Shown here: positions 9,250 to 17,047 of the stretch, piece after piece
Layout of the letters: every line of letters starts with the position of its first letter
Numbering within the stretch: the first letter of the stretch is position 1
Assembly: GCF_964291045.1 (NCBI RefSeq)
Contig: NZ_OZ197277.1
Location: 248,001 to 312,000, forward strand
Source: PALSA-1444 sp964291045
GTDB lineage: Bacteria; Chlamydiota; Chlamydiia; Chlamydiales; Rhabdochlamydiaceae
Reading direction: 5' to 3'
Length of the DNA stretch: 64,000 bases
Program-made: the position numbers and the translations under genes
Notes under the pieces: model-generated
The model's database searches: none
What the model was told of the DNA's origin: nothing
The model's input: only the letters and a program-made list of their open reading frames with translations

Positions 9250-10053
9250 TTAGAGATTAGATTTTGTGGCTATTATATCAATCCTTGGGAAGCTAAAAAG
9301 AATTTCTCCATTTTTTAAAGGCCCAACAATTTTCAAGTAGGTATCAATAACTTGATCAAGAAATATTTGTTTTAAATTTTGGGGTAAAGGCTGTAAATAT
9401 GAAAACCATTGTATAATGTAATTTTCAAAACTGGTTTTTGAGGAAAAATGAACAACATGCTGAACATTATCAAAATAAATAGATTCAAATTTGTTTTTCA
9501 CTAATAATTTTTCATAGTTATCACTTCGTTCAAAATACCATTCAGGAGAAAATTGATAGAAATAGCTAGCCCATTCTGTTGAAGATATTACTATTTCAAT
9601 AGATGTTTCAAGCTCAGTGGAGATTCCTAGAGGGATTGTTGCTACTAAATATCCTTTTGGCTTTAAACTTTTTCTTGCAGATTGGAAGAACAAATCTGGA
9701 TTTGGCATCCACTGTATGGCAAAAGAGGAAAAAATAACATCCATAGTTGCATTAAAATCAAATTGTTGAGCATCTTGAATTAAAAAAGTTAAATTAGGAT
9801 GGGATTCATGATTGAAAGATTTTCTAGAAAATTCAATCATATCTGAAGAAATATCTATTCCTATAATGGAACCATTAGGAACTTTTTTGGCTATGATAGA
9901 TGTTATTTTTCCATCTCCACATCCTATATCAAGGATATTTTCAGATCCTTTTAATTGAACTTTTTTTAAAAGATTTATTGCAGCTTCTTTTTGTACAAAT
10001 GAATGGTCTGCATATTTTTTGGCATTCCATAAATATTTTACTTTAGTATTCAT
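9250..10053 (-). CDS. class I SAM methyltransferase, trans-aconitate methyltransferase-like
   Basis: A 267-residue protein with ILDIGCGDGKITSIIAKKVP (motif I), GIDISSDMIEFSRKSF (motif II) and the FSSFAIQWMPNPDLFFQSARKSLKPKG stretch seen in Tam-like and juvenile-hormone-acid-methyltransferase-like enzymes. In Tam the substrate is a small carboxylic acid; that is a family inference, not shown here. It is the third gene of a minus-strand operon after the orphan at 10693-11535 and a GNAT gene, with 21 bases to the latter. It differs in type from the other three methyltransferases nearby. Confidence 0.78.
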   Translation of the reverse strand: MNTKVKYLWNAKKYADHSFVQKEAAINLLKKVQLKGSENILDIGCGDGKITSIIAKKVPNGSIIGIDISSDMIEFSRKSFNHESHPNLTFLIQDAQQFDFNATMDVIFSSFAIQWMPNPDLFFQSARKSLKPKGYLVATIPLGISTELETSIEIVISSTEWASYFYQFSPEWYFERSDNYEKLLVKNKFESIYFDNVQHVVHFSSKTSFENYIIQWFSYLQPLPQNLKQIFLDQVIDTYLKIVGPLKNGEILFSFPRIDIIATKSNL

Positions 10054-10074
10054 TAAATTTTAGTTGATTAAGGT

Positions 10075-10683
10075 TTAAAAATTTAAAATAAGTGAATACC
10101 ACAAACGTGGTTTCCCGAATCGTTCTTGAGATTTATTTAAGCTTAATCCCATTTTTTCTAATACTCTCTTTGAAGGAAGATTTTCTGGATGCACTGTCGC
10201 CATTATTTTTAAAACAGAAAATTCTTTAAAATAACCCAAGCTATTGATGCTACGTGTATAATTAATAATAATGGCTTTTAGAGCTTCAGTACAAAAGCCT
10301 CTATTATGATATTTTTCATGTAAAATATAACCTATTTCAAAAACCCCTGGCTCTTCTGTAGGAAGAAAATCAATTTGCCCTATAAAATCCAGGCCATCTT
10401 TATTAAAAATAGAAAAAAAACCAAAGGGTTTACCTTGTATAAAAAAAGCGGCCCCCTTTTGAGAGATGAGAGTGTTGACTTCAAATTTAGTTTTTGGCTT
10501 TCCATGGTCAAAGTATTTAGTGATAGCTGCATCTCCATAAAGTTGGACGTATTTTTGAAAGTCCTCACTTTTATAAGATCGAATAAAAAGTCGTTCAGTT
10601 TCAATTTCAACTTGAAAATGGTTATAATTTAGCTGAAAAGAAATACGAGAATCTTCAATGGGCTCATTTTTTAGGGATTGCAT
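10075..10683 (-). CDS. GNAT-family N-acetyltransferase (RimJ/RimL-like)
   Basis: A 202-residue protein with the layout of RimJ/RimL-type GNATs: ETERLFIRSYKSEDF at the start of the fold, EIGYILHEKYHNRGFCTEALKAII covering the acetyl-CoA binding helix (a variant of R/Q-x-x-G-x-G/A), and HPENLPSKRVLEKMGL near the C-terminus. The acceptor may be a protein N-terminus, an antibiotic or a metabolite amine. It lies 9 bases after the orphan gene and 21 before the Tam-like methyltransferase, on the minus strand, so all three are probably co-transcribed. Confidence 0.85.
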   Translation of the reverse strand: MQSLKNEPIEDSRISFQLNYNHFQVEIETERLFIRSYKSEDFQKYVQLYGDAAITKYFDHGKPKTKFEVNTLISQKGAAFFIQGKPFGFFSIFNKDGLDFIGQIDFLPTEEPGVFEIGYILHEKYHNRGFCTEALKAIIINYTRSINSLGYFKEFSVLKIMATVHPENLPSKRVLEKMGLSLNKSQERFGKPRLWYSLILNF

Positions 10684-10692
10684 AATAGTTAC

Positions 10693-11535
10693 CTATAGAG
10701 ATGAGATGGGTAATAGGTCTATAAAATGGGCGTAGGATAAATCACATTTTTTTAATATGCCTCCTGGAGCGTTGTAAGGACGATCTTCCTTCTTAAAGCC
10801 ATAATTGAAAGATAAAAATTTAATGTTTATGGAGATTTCTTCCTTATAAAGCGAAGAAATAAAATATTTAAGATCATTTTGAAATGAATTTTGAGTGTCT
10901 CTATAATATTTTAATTCATCATTGGGAAGAGTAAAGACAATTTGAATAGGATCCTCTTTACCTTTACTTATTCTTGAAATAATATAATCAATAATTAAAT
11001 GCCCTTCAAGATATTGAATAATAGAGTACGCTTTATTAGTATCATGATTATACCAATTAGATAAAATTGAGCAGTTGTCAGAAAAAATATTACCTAATCG
11101 AATATTACTATATTGAAAATGTTGGCTAGATTCAGAAATAAAATGACGAGAAAGAGCCCTTTTAAAGTAAACAATCAAATTATTTTCTGTTATTTTTTGC
11201 ATTTGCATAAAAATTTGAGATGACTTGATACATTTTATCTGGTGAGACGGGATGCTCTCTATTATATCGCAAGCACTATTAAAACTTTGAATTGATGATT
11301 GAATTTTTTTCAATGCACTCCATGCTGTAAGGTCGACTAACCAAAAAGTAGCCTCTGTATGTTTGCTGAGCACAGGGGAAAACAAAAAATCTTTGTAAAA
11401 TTGAACTCCTGCTGTCTTTAATCCATAGCATCCTATATACCATATAATGACATGAGGATTAGGCATCTGTATGATTTTACATACAATATGTTCAATAGGA
11501 AGGTCTTCTATAAATTCAACTTCTACTTTACACAT
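10693..11535 (-). CDS. unrecognised 280-residue protein
   Basis: I do not recognise the family. The protein is soluble-looking, without membrane segments or a signal peptide. It has an N-terminal beta-rich part (HVIIWYIGCYGLK), several Cys and Trp residues, a predicted helical middle, and a C-terminal segment with QYLEGHLIIDYIISRI and IQIVFTLPNDELKYY. I considered cyclodipeptide synthase, because a tyrosine-rich helix and a strand follow in similar order, but the conserved N-terminal G-x-S motif of that family is absent. It is the first gene of the operon with GNAT and a methyltransferase, so a biosynthetic or scaffold-forming enzyme is possible. Confidence 0.65.
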   Translation of the reverse strand: MCKVEVEFIEDLPIEHIVCKIIQMPNPHVIIWYIGCYGLKTAGVQFYKDFLFSPVLSKHTEATFWLVDLTAWSALKKIQSSIQSFNSACDIIESIPSHQIKCIKSSQIFMQMQKITENNLIVYFKRALSRHFISESSQHFQYSNIRLGNIFSDNCSILSNWYNHDTNKAYSIIQYLEGHLIIDYIISRISKGKEDPIQIVFTLPNDELKYYRDTQNSFQNDLKYFISSLYKEEISINIKFLSFNYGFKKEDRPYNAPGGILKKCDLSYAHFIDLLPISSL

Positions 11536-12035
11536 AGCAGAAATAGACTCTTTTTTTCTTAGAAAAGATATGGATTAGATGGCTTTTTTCAGAAGAAATC
11601 AATTTAAGCATAGAAGGTGGCATAACTATCGCTATTCTCAGAAAATGTTTGAAGTATAGCATAGCGACTCAACTTGTATTTTTTAAATAATTAATCTGCA
11701 TAATATGAAAAAAATGAAGCTTACAAGAGATAGATTACATCGATATAAGCCAAATCAAAAAATGAAATGAAAAAACAGATCAAATTTTTAGGAACTAAAG
11801 AAAAACATAGAATTTACGCTTTTCCATATCGCTAAACAGCACGCTTCAAGAAAAAATCACATCTTCATGATCAGCCTGTTTGTAAAAAAAGAGAGAATAA
11901 TCAGAGTGGATAGATGGATTTGCTTTAAAAGTATCAGATAAGGGATTATTAAATATTTCTATTCAAAAAGTGTGGGCTGAGTACATACATACCCCTCTTG
12001 AACAAAAAATTCTATTCAAGAGGGGTATGTGTATT
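11536..12035. other. 500-base spacer between accessory and core regions
   Basis: A+T-rich and without a convincing coding frame. It should hold the promoter for the minus-strand operon starting at 11535 at its left end? No: that operon reads leftwards, so its promoter lies here just right of 11535. The clpC terminator hairpin lies at the right end. This is the visible boundary between the A+T-rich block and the conserved core. Confidence 0.5.
11987..12030 (-). terminator. clpC terminator hairpin
   Basis: A 16-bp perfect stem, ACATACCCCTCTTGAA (11987-12002) with TTCAAGAGGGGTATGT (12015-12030), and a 12-base loop. It begins 5 bases after the clpC stop codon. No long T-run follows directly, so termination may be partial. 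Confidence 0.7.
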
Positions 12036-14546
12036 TTATGAAGAGGAAGGAGCCTCTTCAATGGCAACTGGAGTGACATCCATAAAGACAATCTTTCCTT
12101 CTTCAACCTTAGCTTGAAGTGAAATGCTTTGAGACATTTGCTGCAGCAATTTTTCTGCTAAAGGGTCTTCAAGATGTGTTTCAATCACTCTACGGATAGG
12201 ACGAGCTCCCATTTCAGGTTGATACCCTTTTTCAACCAGAAGCTCTTTAACAGCAGGATCGATCGTTAAAGAGATCTGCCGTCTTGTTAGCCGTGTTTGA
12301 AGTTTTTGAATTTCAAGATCAACTACTTTCAGAAGCGCTGGTTTATCAAGCGTTCTAAAGATGACAGAACCATCAAGTCTATTCACAAATTCTGGTTTAA
12401 AGTTTTTACGAACAGCTGTTTCAATCGCTTCTTGAATCTTTTTAAAATCAGAAGAGTTGTCTTGAGCTCCAAAGCCAACTTCTACTTGCTTACGGACAAG
12501 ATCAGCGCCAAGATTTGAGGTCATAATTACAATGGTGTTACGGAAATCCACCTTTCTTCCAAATGAGTCTGTAAGACGTCCCTCTTCAAGAATTTGAAGA
12601 AGAATATTCATCACATCAGGGTGCGCTTTTTCAATCTCATCAAACAGCACAACGCAGTAAGGTCTTTGTCTTACTTGCTCTGTGAGCTGCCCTCCCTCTT
12701 CAAATCCTACATACCCTGGAGGGGATCCTGTCATACGGGAGACGGCGAATTTCTCCATATATTCTGACATGTCCACTTGAATAAGCGCATCTTCTCCTCC
12801 AAACATGGTGATAGCAAGTTGCTTAGCAAGAAGGGTTTTTCCTACACCTGTAGGCCCTAAAAAGAGAAAGGCTCCAATCGGGCGGTTAGGATCTTTAATG
12901 TCTGCTTTACTGCGGCGTATGGCTTTACAAACCGTTTGAATGGCATCATCTTGTCCAGTGATTTTTTCACTTAAGAGCTCTTGCATCTTGAGTATTTTAG
13001 CCGTTTCTGCTTCTGTTAGACGGGTGATAGGAATGCCTGTTTGTTTAGAGACAATCAAAGCAATGTCATCTTCATCAACAATCACTTGATGCTCTTTTTT
13101 AGAAAGCTCCCACTCTGTCATGAGTCTTTGAAGTTGCTGACGGAGGTTTTTTTCATCATCGCGCAGTTTAGCAGCTTTTTCATAATCTTGATGCGTAATC
13201 GCCTCTTCTTTAGCAATTCTTGCCTTTTCAATCTCTTGATCAAGATCTGCAATATTGGGCGGTTGATGCATGGAAGAAATCCGTGCTTTTGCTCCTGCTT
13301 CATCTAAAAGATCAATCGCCTTATCAGGAAGAAACCGCCCAGTAATGTATCTGTCAGAGAGCTTAGCAGCAGCTTCAATGGAGGCTTCTGTATAAGAGCA
13401 GTGGTGGTGCTCTTCATATTTTTTTCGAAGTCCTTTTAAGATATGGATGCTATCTGGAATGGAGGGAGGAGCGACAACGATTTTCTGAAACCGTCTTTCT
13501 AAAGCCGCATCTTTTTCAATGTGTTTACGGTATTCATCAAGCGTTGTAGCTCCGATGCACTGAATTTCTCCTCTAGCAAGCGCTGGCTTTAAGATATTAG
13601 AAGCGTCAATAGCTCCTTCAGCCGCTCCCGCTCCTACAATCGTGTGGATTTCATCGATGAAAAGGAGAATGTTTCCATTTTTTTTCACTTCATCCATCAC
13701 CGCTTTAATCCGCTCTTCAAACTGCCCGCGGTATTTGGTGCCTGCGATCATGAGAGTGAGATCTAAAGATATGAGCCGTTTTTTTGCAAGATGATCGGGC
13801 ACCTCACCGCGCATGATCGCTTGAGCTAACCCCTCGACAATGGCTGTTTTTCCAACACCTGCTTCTCCAAGAAGCACGGGGTTATTTTTACGGCGCCTAC
13901 ATAAAATGAGAATTAAACGTTCCACTTCCTCTTTTCTTCCGATGACAGGATCGAGTTTTCCCTCTTTGGAAAGTTCTGTTAGATCGTGCCCATACGCTCT
14001 CAGAGCTGGCATTTTTTCTGTTCCTGAAGACGCTTTATCATACGATTTTGTTGAGCTAGAAGGATTGGGAGCAGAGTGGTGCAGTCCGATGGGGGGCAGC
14101 TGCAAGTTGAATGTCTCAAGCTCTTTCAGGATTTCTTTTTGAATATCTTTTAGGCTGACATTTAAGCTTTCTAGCACCTGAGCGCCCACTCCATCACTTT
14201 GTCTTAAAAGGGCTAAAAGAAGGTGCTCTGTCCCCACATAGTTGTGATTTAAGCTAGAGGCCTCTTCGTTAGAAAACTCAAACACCTTTTTCACTTTCGA
14301 GGTGAGTGTTGGGTCGCCGTACACTTGCATCTCAGGCCCAAATCCCACAAGCTTTTCCACCTCTTGCCGGACGGTTTCATAGTCGAGGTTAAAATTACGG
14401 AGAACATTAACAGCGATACCTTGCCCGAGCTTAAGGAGTCCTAAGAGCACATGCTCTGTTCCTAAGTAGTTGTGATTCATGCGCTGGGCTTCTTTTTTCG
14501 CAAGCTTAATGACCTGTTTGGCGCGGTTAGTAAATTTATCAAACAT
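12036..14546 (-). CDS. clpC: ATP-dependent Clp protease ATP-binding subunit ClpC
   Basis: An 836-residue Hsp100 unfoldase that feeds proteins to ClpP in the cytosol. The double Clp_N repeat occupies about residues 1-145. The first AAA+ module has Walker A GEAGVGKTAIVEG and Walker B LLFIDEIHTI. A UVR-type coiled segment (DYEKAAKLRDDEK) lies between the modules, which marks ClpC rather than ClpA or ClpB. The second AAA+ module has GPTGVGKTLLAK and VVLFDEIEKAHPDV. Length is normal. It is monocistronic and divergent from lplA across 246 bases; I see no CIRCE or CtsR-like repeat in that gap. The clpC next to lplA order matches C. trachomatis CT286-CT285. Confidence 0.97.
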   Translation of the reverse strand: MFDKFTNRAKQVIKLAKKEAQRMNHNYLGTEHVLLGLLKLGQGIAVNVLRNFNLDYETVRQEVEKLVGFGPEMQVYGDPTLTSKVKKVFEFSNEEASSLNHNYVGTEHLLLALLRQSDGVGAQVLESLNVSLKDIQKEILKELETFNLQLPPIGLHHSAPNPSSSTKSYDKASSGTEKMPALRAYGHDLTELSKEGKLDPVIGRKEEVERLILILCRRRKNNPVLLGEAGVGKTAIVEGLAQAIMRGEVPDHLAKKRLISLDLTLMIAGTKYRGQFEERIKAVMDEVKKNGNILLFIDEIHTIVGAGAAEGAIDASNILKPALARGEIQCIGATTLDEYRKHIEKDAALERRFQKIVVAPPSIPDSIHILKGLRKKYEEHHHCSYTEASIEAAAKLSDRYITGRFLPDKAIDLLDEAGAKARISSMHQPPNIADLDQEIEKARIAKEEAITHQDYEKAAKLRDDEKNLRQQLQRLMTEWELSKKEHQVIVDEDDIALIVSKQTGIPITRLTEAETAKILKMQELLSEKITGQDDAIQTVCKAIRRSKADIKDPNRPIGAFLFLGPTGVGKTLLAKQLAITMFGGEDALIQVDMSEYMEKFAVSRMTGSPPGYVGFEEGGQLTEQVRQRPYCVVLFDEIEKAHPDVMNILLQILEEGRLTDSFGRKVDFRNTIVIMTSNLGADLVRKQVEVGFGAQDNSSDFKKIQEAIETAVRKNFKPEFVNRLDGSVIFRTLDKPALLKVVDLEIQKLQTRLTRRQISLTIDPAVKELLVEKGYQPEMGARPIRRVIETHLEDPLAEKLLQQMSQSISLQAKVEEGKIVFMDVTPVAIEEAPSSS

Positions 14547-14792
14547 AGGTGACCTACATGGGTTAAAAACAGTATCGATTCAAGATGATAAATCCCTTCA
14601 GGGCGATTCACACTTCCTCATGGGTCATTCTATTCGGTTGAGGACTTTTTTCGCAAACAGATGGAAAAAGAAGAGAGGAGACCTTGGGCATTTTTTCAGG
14701 GTATGATCAAGATCGTGATTTTCTCTTTTTTCTAGTCTTCCTTTAAACAAGAGGCTGCAGTAAAATAGCATTTTTAACCATAAAGATAGATC

Positions 14793-15497
14793 ATGAGCTG
14801 GACATTCATCGCAAGAAAAGCTGCTAAGGCCTCTGAGAATATGGAATACGATGCAGAACTTCTCAAAACCCTTGTACCAGAAGCTAAGCCGATTTTGCAT
14901 CTCTATGATTGGGAAAGGCCAAGTTTAACTTATGGCTTTTTTGCACGGCCTGAAAAACTGCTCCATTTAGATGCGGTTAAAAAGCATGGATTTGATTTAG
15001 CAAGAAGACCCACCGGCGGAGGTGTGGTTTTTCATGCGTGGGATCTGGCTTTTTCTGTTCTCATCCCTGCTGGCTCATCTCTTTATTCACAAAACACCCT
15101 TGAAAATTATGAACTCATCAATCAAGTGGTTTTTTCTGTTGTCCAAGATTTTGTAGGGTCTGCTGCTTTAATGAGTCTAACTCCCTCAGATACTGTCATT
15201 CAACATCCTGAAGAGGCATTTTTTTGCATGGCAAGACCCACTAAATACGACCTTGTTGTAGGAGAAAAAAAGATTGCGGGAGCTGCTCAACGGAAAATGA
15301 AGCAAGGCTTTTTACATCAAGGAACGATTGCGCTTCAATTCCCTGATCTTAATCTCTTAGATGAGCTTCTCCCTTCTTTTTCTGTGAGAGAAGCGATGAG
15401 AAGAACCACATTTCCTCTCCTTTCTGAAAATATCTCTCTTGAAGAGGGCAGGGATCAGCTTCGTCTTTTACTTCAAAAACGGTTTTTAACTCTTTAA
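14793..15497 (+). CDS. lplA: lipoate-protein ligase A family protein
   Basis: A 234-residue enzyme of the BPL/LplA/LipB fold that attaches lipoate to lipoyl domains. The substrate-binding motif ARRPTGGGVVFHAWDLAFS is present, and the lysine loop reads VVGEKKIAGAAQRKMKQGFLHQGTI. It lacks the C-terminal accessory domain of E. coli LplA, as in many small ligases, so it may need a separate activating step or act as a transferase. GcvH, a lipoyl acceptor, is encoded downstream in the same orientation, so it is a plausible substrate. The gene starts a run of closely spaced plus-strand genes, with proS 10 bases downstream. Confidence 0.88.
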   Translation: MSWTFIARKAAKASENMEYDAELLKTLVPEAKPILHLYDWERPSLTYGFFARPEKLLHLDAVKKHGFDLARRPTGGGVVFHAWDLAFSVLIPAGSSLYSQNTLENYELINQVVFSVVQDFVGSAALMSLTPSDTVIQHPEEAFFCMARPTKYDLVVGEKKIAGAAQRKMKQGFLHQGTIALQFPDLNLLDELLPSFSVREAMRRTTFPLLSENISLEEGRDQLRLLLQKRFLTL

Positions 15498-15507
15498 CGG
15501 ATCACTT

Positions 15508-17019
15508 ATGAATATGAAATCGAAATCAGCCATTACGCCAACACGCGCTCAAAACTACCCTGAATGGTACCAAGAAGTGATTAAAGCTGCCGATTTAGCA
15601 GAACACTCTCCGGTTAGAGGATGCATGGTCATTAAACCGTGGGGATATGCCCTTTGGGAAAACATGCAAAAAGTGCTCGATAAGCAATTTAAAAAGCTAG
15701 GGGTGCAAAACGCTTACTTTCCTTTATTTATCCCTTTAAGCTTTTTACAAAAAGAGGCAGAGCATGTGGAAGGGTTTGCTAAAGAGTGCGCAGTTGTCAC
15801 TCACCATAAGCTCACTAAAAATGCAGAAGGCAAACTTGTCCCTTCAGGAGAGCTGGAAGAGCCTCTCATTGTCCGTCCGACATCAGAAATGATCATTGGA
15901 GAGATGTTTTCCAAATGGGTTACTTCTTACCGTGACCTCCCTTTAAAGATTAACCAGTGGGCAAATGTGGTGAGATGGGAAATGAGAACCCGTCTTTTCT
16001 TAAGAACAACAGAGTTTCTCTGGCAAGAGGGGCACACAGTTCACGCAACAGAAGAAGAGGCAAAAGAGCAGACACTACAAATTTTAGATGTGTATGCCGC
16101 TTTTGCAAGAGACTATCTAGCGATTCCTGTCATTGTAGGAGAAAAAACACCTTCAGAGAGATTCCCTGGCGCCTCTGCAACATATACCATAGAGGCGATG
16201 ATGCAAGATGGGAAGGCGCTTCAAATGGGCACCTCTCACTTCTTAGGGCAAAACTTTGCTAAAGGCTCGGGAATTGAGTTCCGAGATGCAAACGGAGATA
16301 TGCTGTATGCTTGGACCACTTCTTGGGGAGTCACCACCCGGATGATTGGGGCTTTAGTGATGACCCATAGTGATGATGATGGACTCATTGTGCCTCCTAA
16401 AATTGCAGCTACTCATGCGGTGATTATCCCGATCATTCATAAAGAAGAGCACCGAGAAGAAATTCTTTCTTATGCAAGAAATCTCGCTTCTAGTCTCAAT
16501 GAACTTCATTATCATGGCAATAACATCCATGTCCATGTGGATGAAAGAGATATCAGGGGAGGAGAGAAGAACTGGGGATGGATTAAGAAAGGAGTCCCCA
16601 TCCGGATTGAAGTGGGTTTAAGAGAAATGGAGAGTAAAAAGCTCTCTCTTTTTAGAAGAGATCAGGCGCATAAAGAAGTGACACACCTTTCAGCTGAGGA
16701 GATCACTTTACAATTAAGAGACATTTTAGATGATATTCAAGCTAATCTTTATACAAGAGCCCTGTATTTTAGAGATTCTCATATCACCTCTATTGATTCT
16801 AAAGAGGCGTTTTATGCTCACTTCACAGCAGGAGATGAAGAGAAAAACACAGGGTTTGTGATGGCACATTGGAGCGGGGATCCTGAAGTGGAAAAAATTG
16901 TGAAAGAGCTTGGCGTGACCATTCGGTGCATTCCTTTAGAGGGGGAGAGAGAAGAGAGCCTTTGTCCTATCACAGGGCGGCGGAGTCAAGGGCGTGTTGT
17001 CTATGCAAAATCGTATTAA
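15508..17019 (+). CDS. proS: prolyl-tRNA synthetase, archaeal/eukaryal-like short type
   Basis: A 503-residue class II synthetase charging tRNA-Pro. Motifs seen: LIVRPTSEMIIGEMFSKW, LPLKINQWANVVRWEMRTR (motif 2), FLRTTEFLWQEGHT, and the HSDDDGLIVPP motif 3 region, then an anticodon-binding domain and a C-terminal domain ending in the Tyr typical of this class. The editing insertion (INS) of the roughly 570-residue bacterial type is absent, because the sequence runs directly between the motif 2 region and the rest. C. trachomatis has, to my memory, the bacterial-type enzyme elsewhere. It lies between lplA and a PpiD-like gene, a likely insertion by transfer. Confidence 0.95.
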   Translation: MNMKSKSAITPTRAQNYPEWYQEVIKAADLAEHSPVRGCMVIKPWGYALWENMQKVLDKQFKKLGVQNAYFPLFIPLSFLQKEAEHVEGFAKECAVVTHHKLTKNAEGKLVPSGELEEPLIVRPTSEMIIGEMFSKWVTSYRDLPLKINQWANVVRWEMRTRLFLRTTEFLWQEGHTVHATEEEAKEQTLQILDVYAAFARDYLAIPVIVGEKTPSERFPGASATYTIEAMMQDGKALQMGTSHFLGQNFAKGSGIEFRDANGDMLYAWTTSWGVTTRMIGALVMTHSDDDGLIVPPKIAATHAVIIPIIHKEEHREEILSYARNLASSLNELHYHGNNIHVHVDERDIRGGEKNWGWIKKGVPIRIEVGLREMESKKLSLFRRDQAHKEVTHLSAEEITLQLRDILDDIQANLYTRALYFRDSHITSIDSKEAFYAHFTAGDEEKNTGFVMAHWSGDPEVEKIVKELGVTIRCIPLEGEREESLCPITGRRSQGRVVYAKSY

Positions 17020-17047
17020 CCTAGAGAGGTTGGATTAAAACATTAGC

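Noticed and set aside
10693..11535. Cyclodipeptide synthase
   Set aside because: The conserved N-terminal G-x-S motif with the catalytic Ser and the surrounding pattern are not found.
14547..14792. CIRCE or CtsR operator before clpC
   Set aside because: No matching inverted or tandem heptamer repeat could be found in the divergent spacer.
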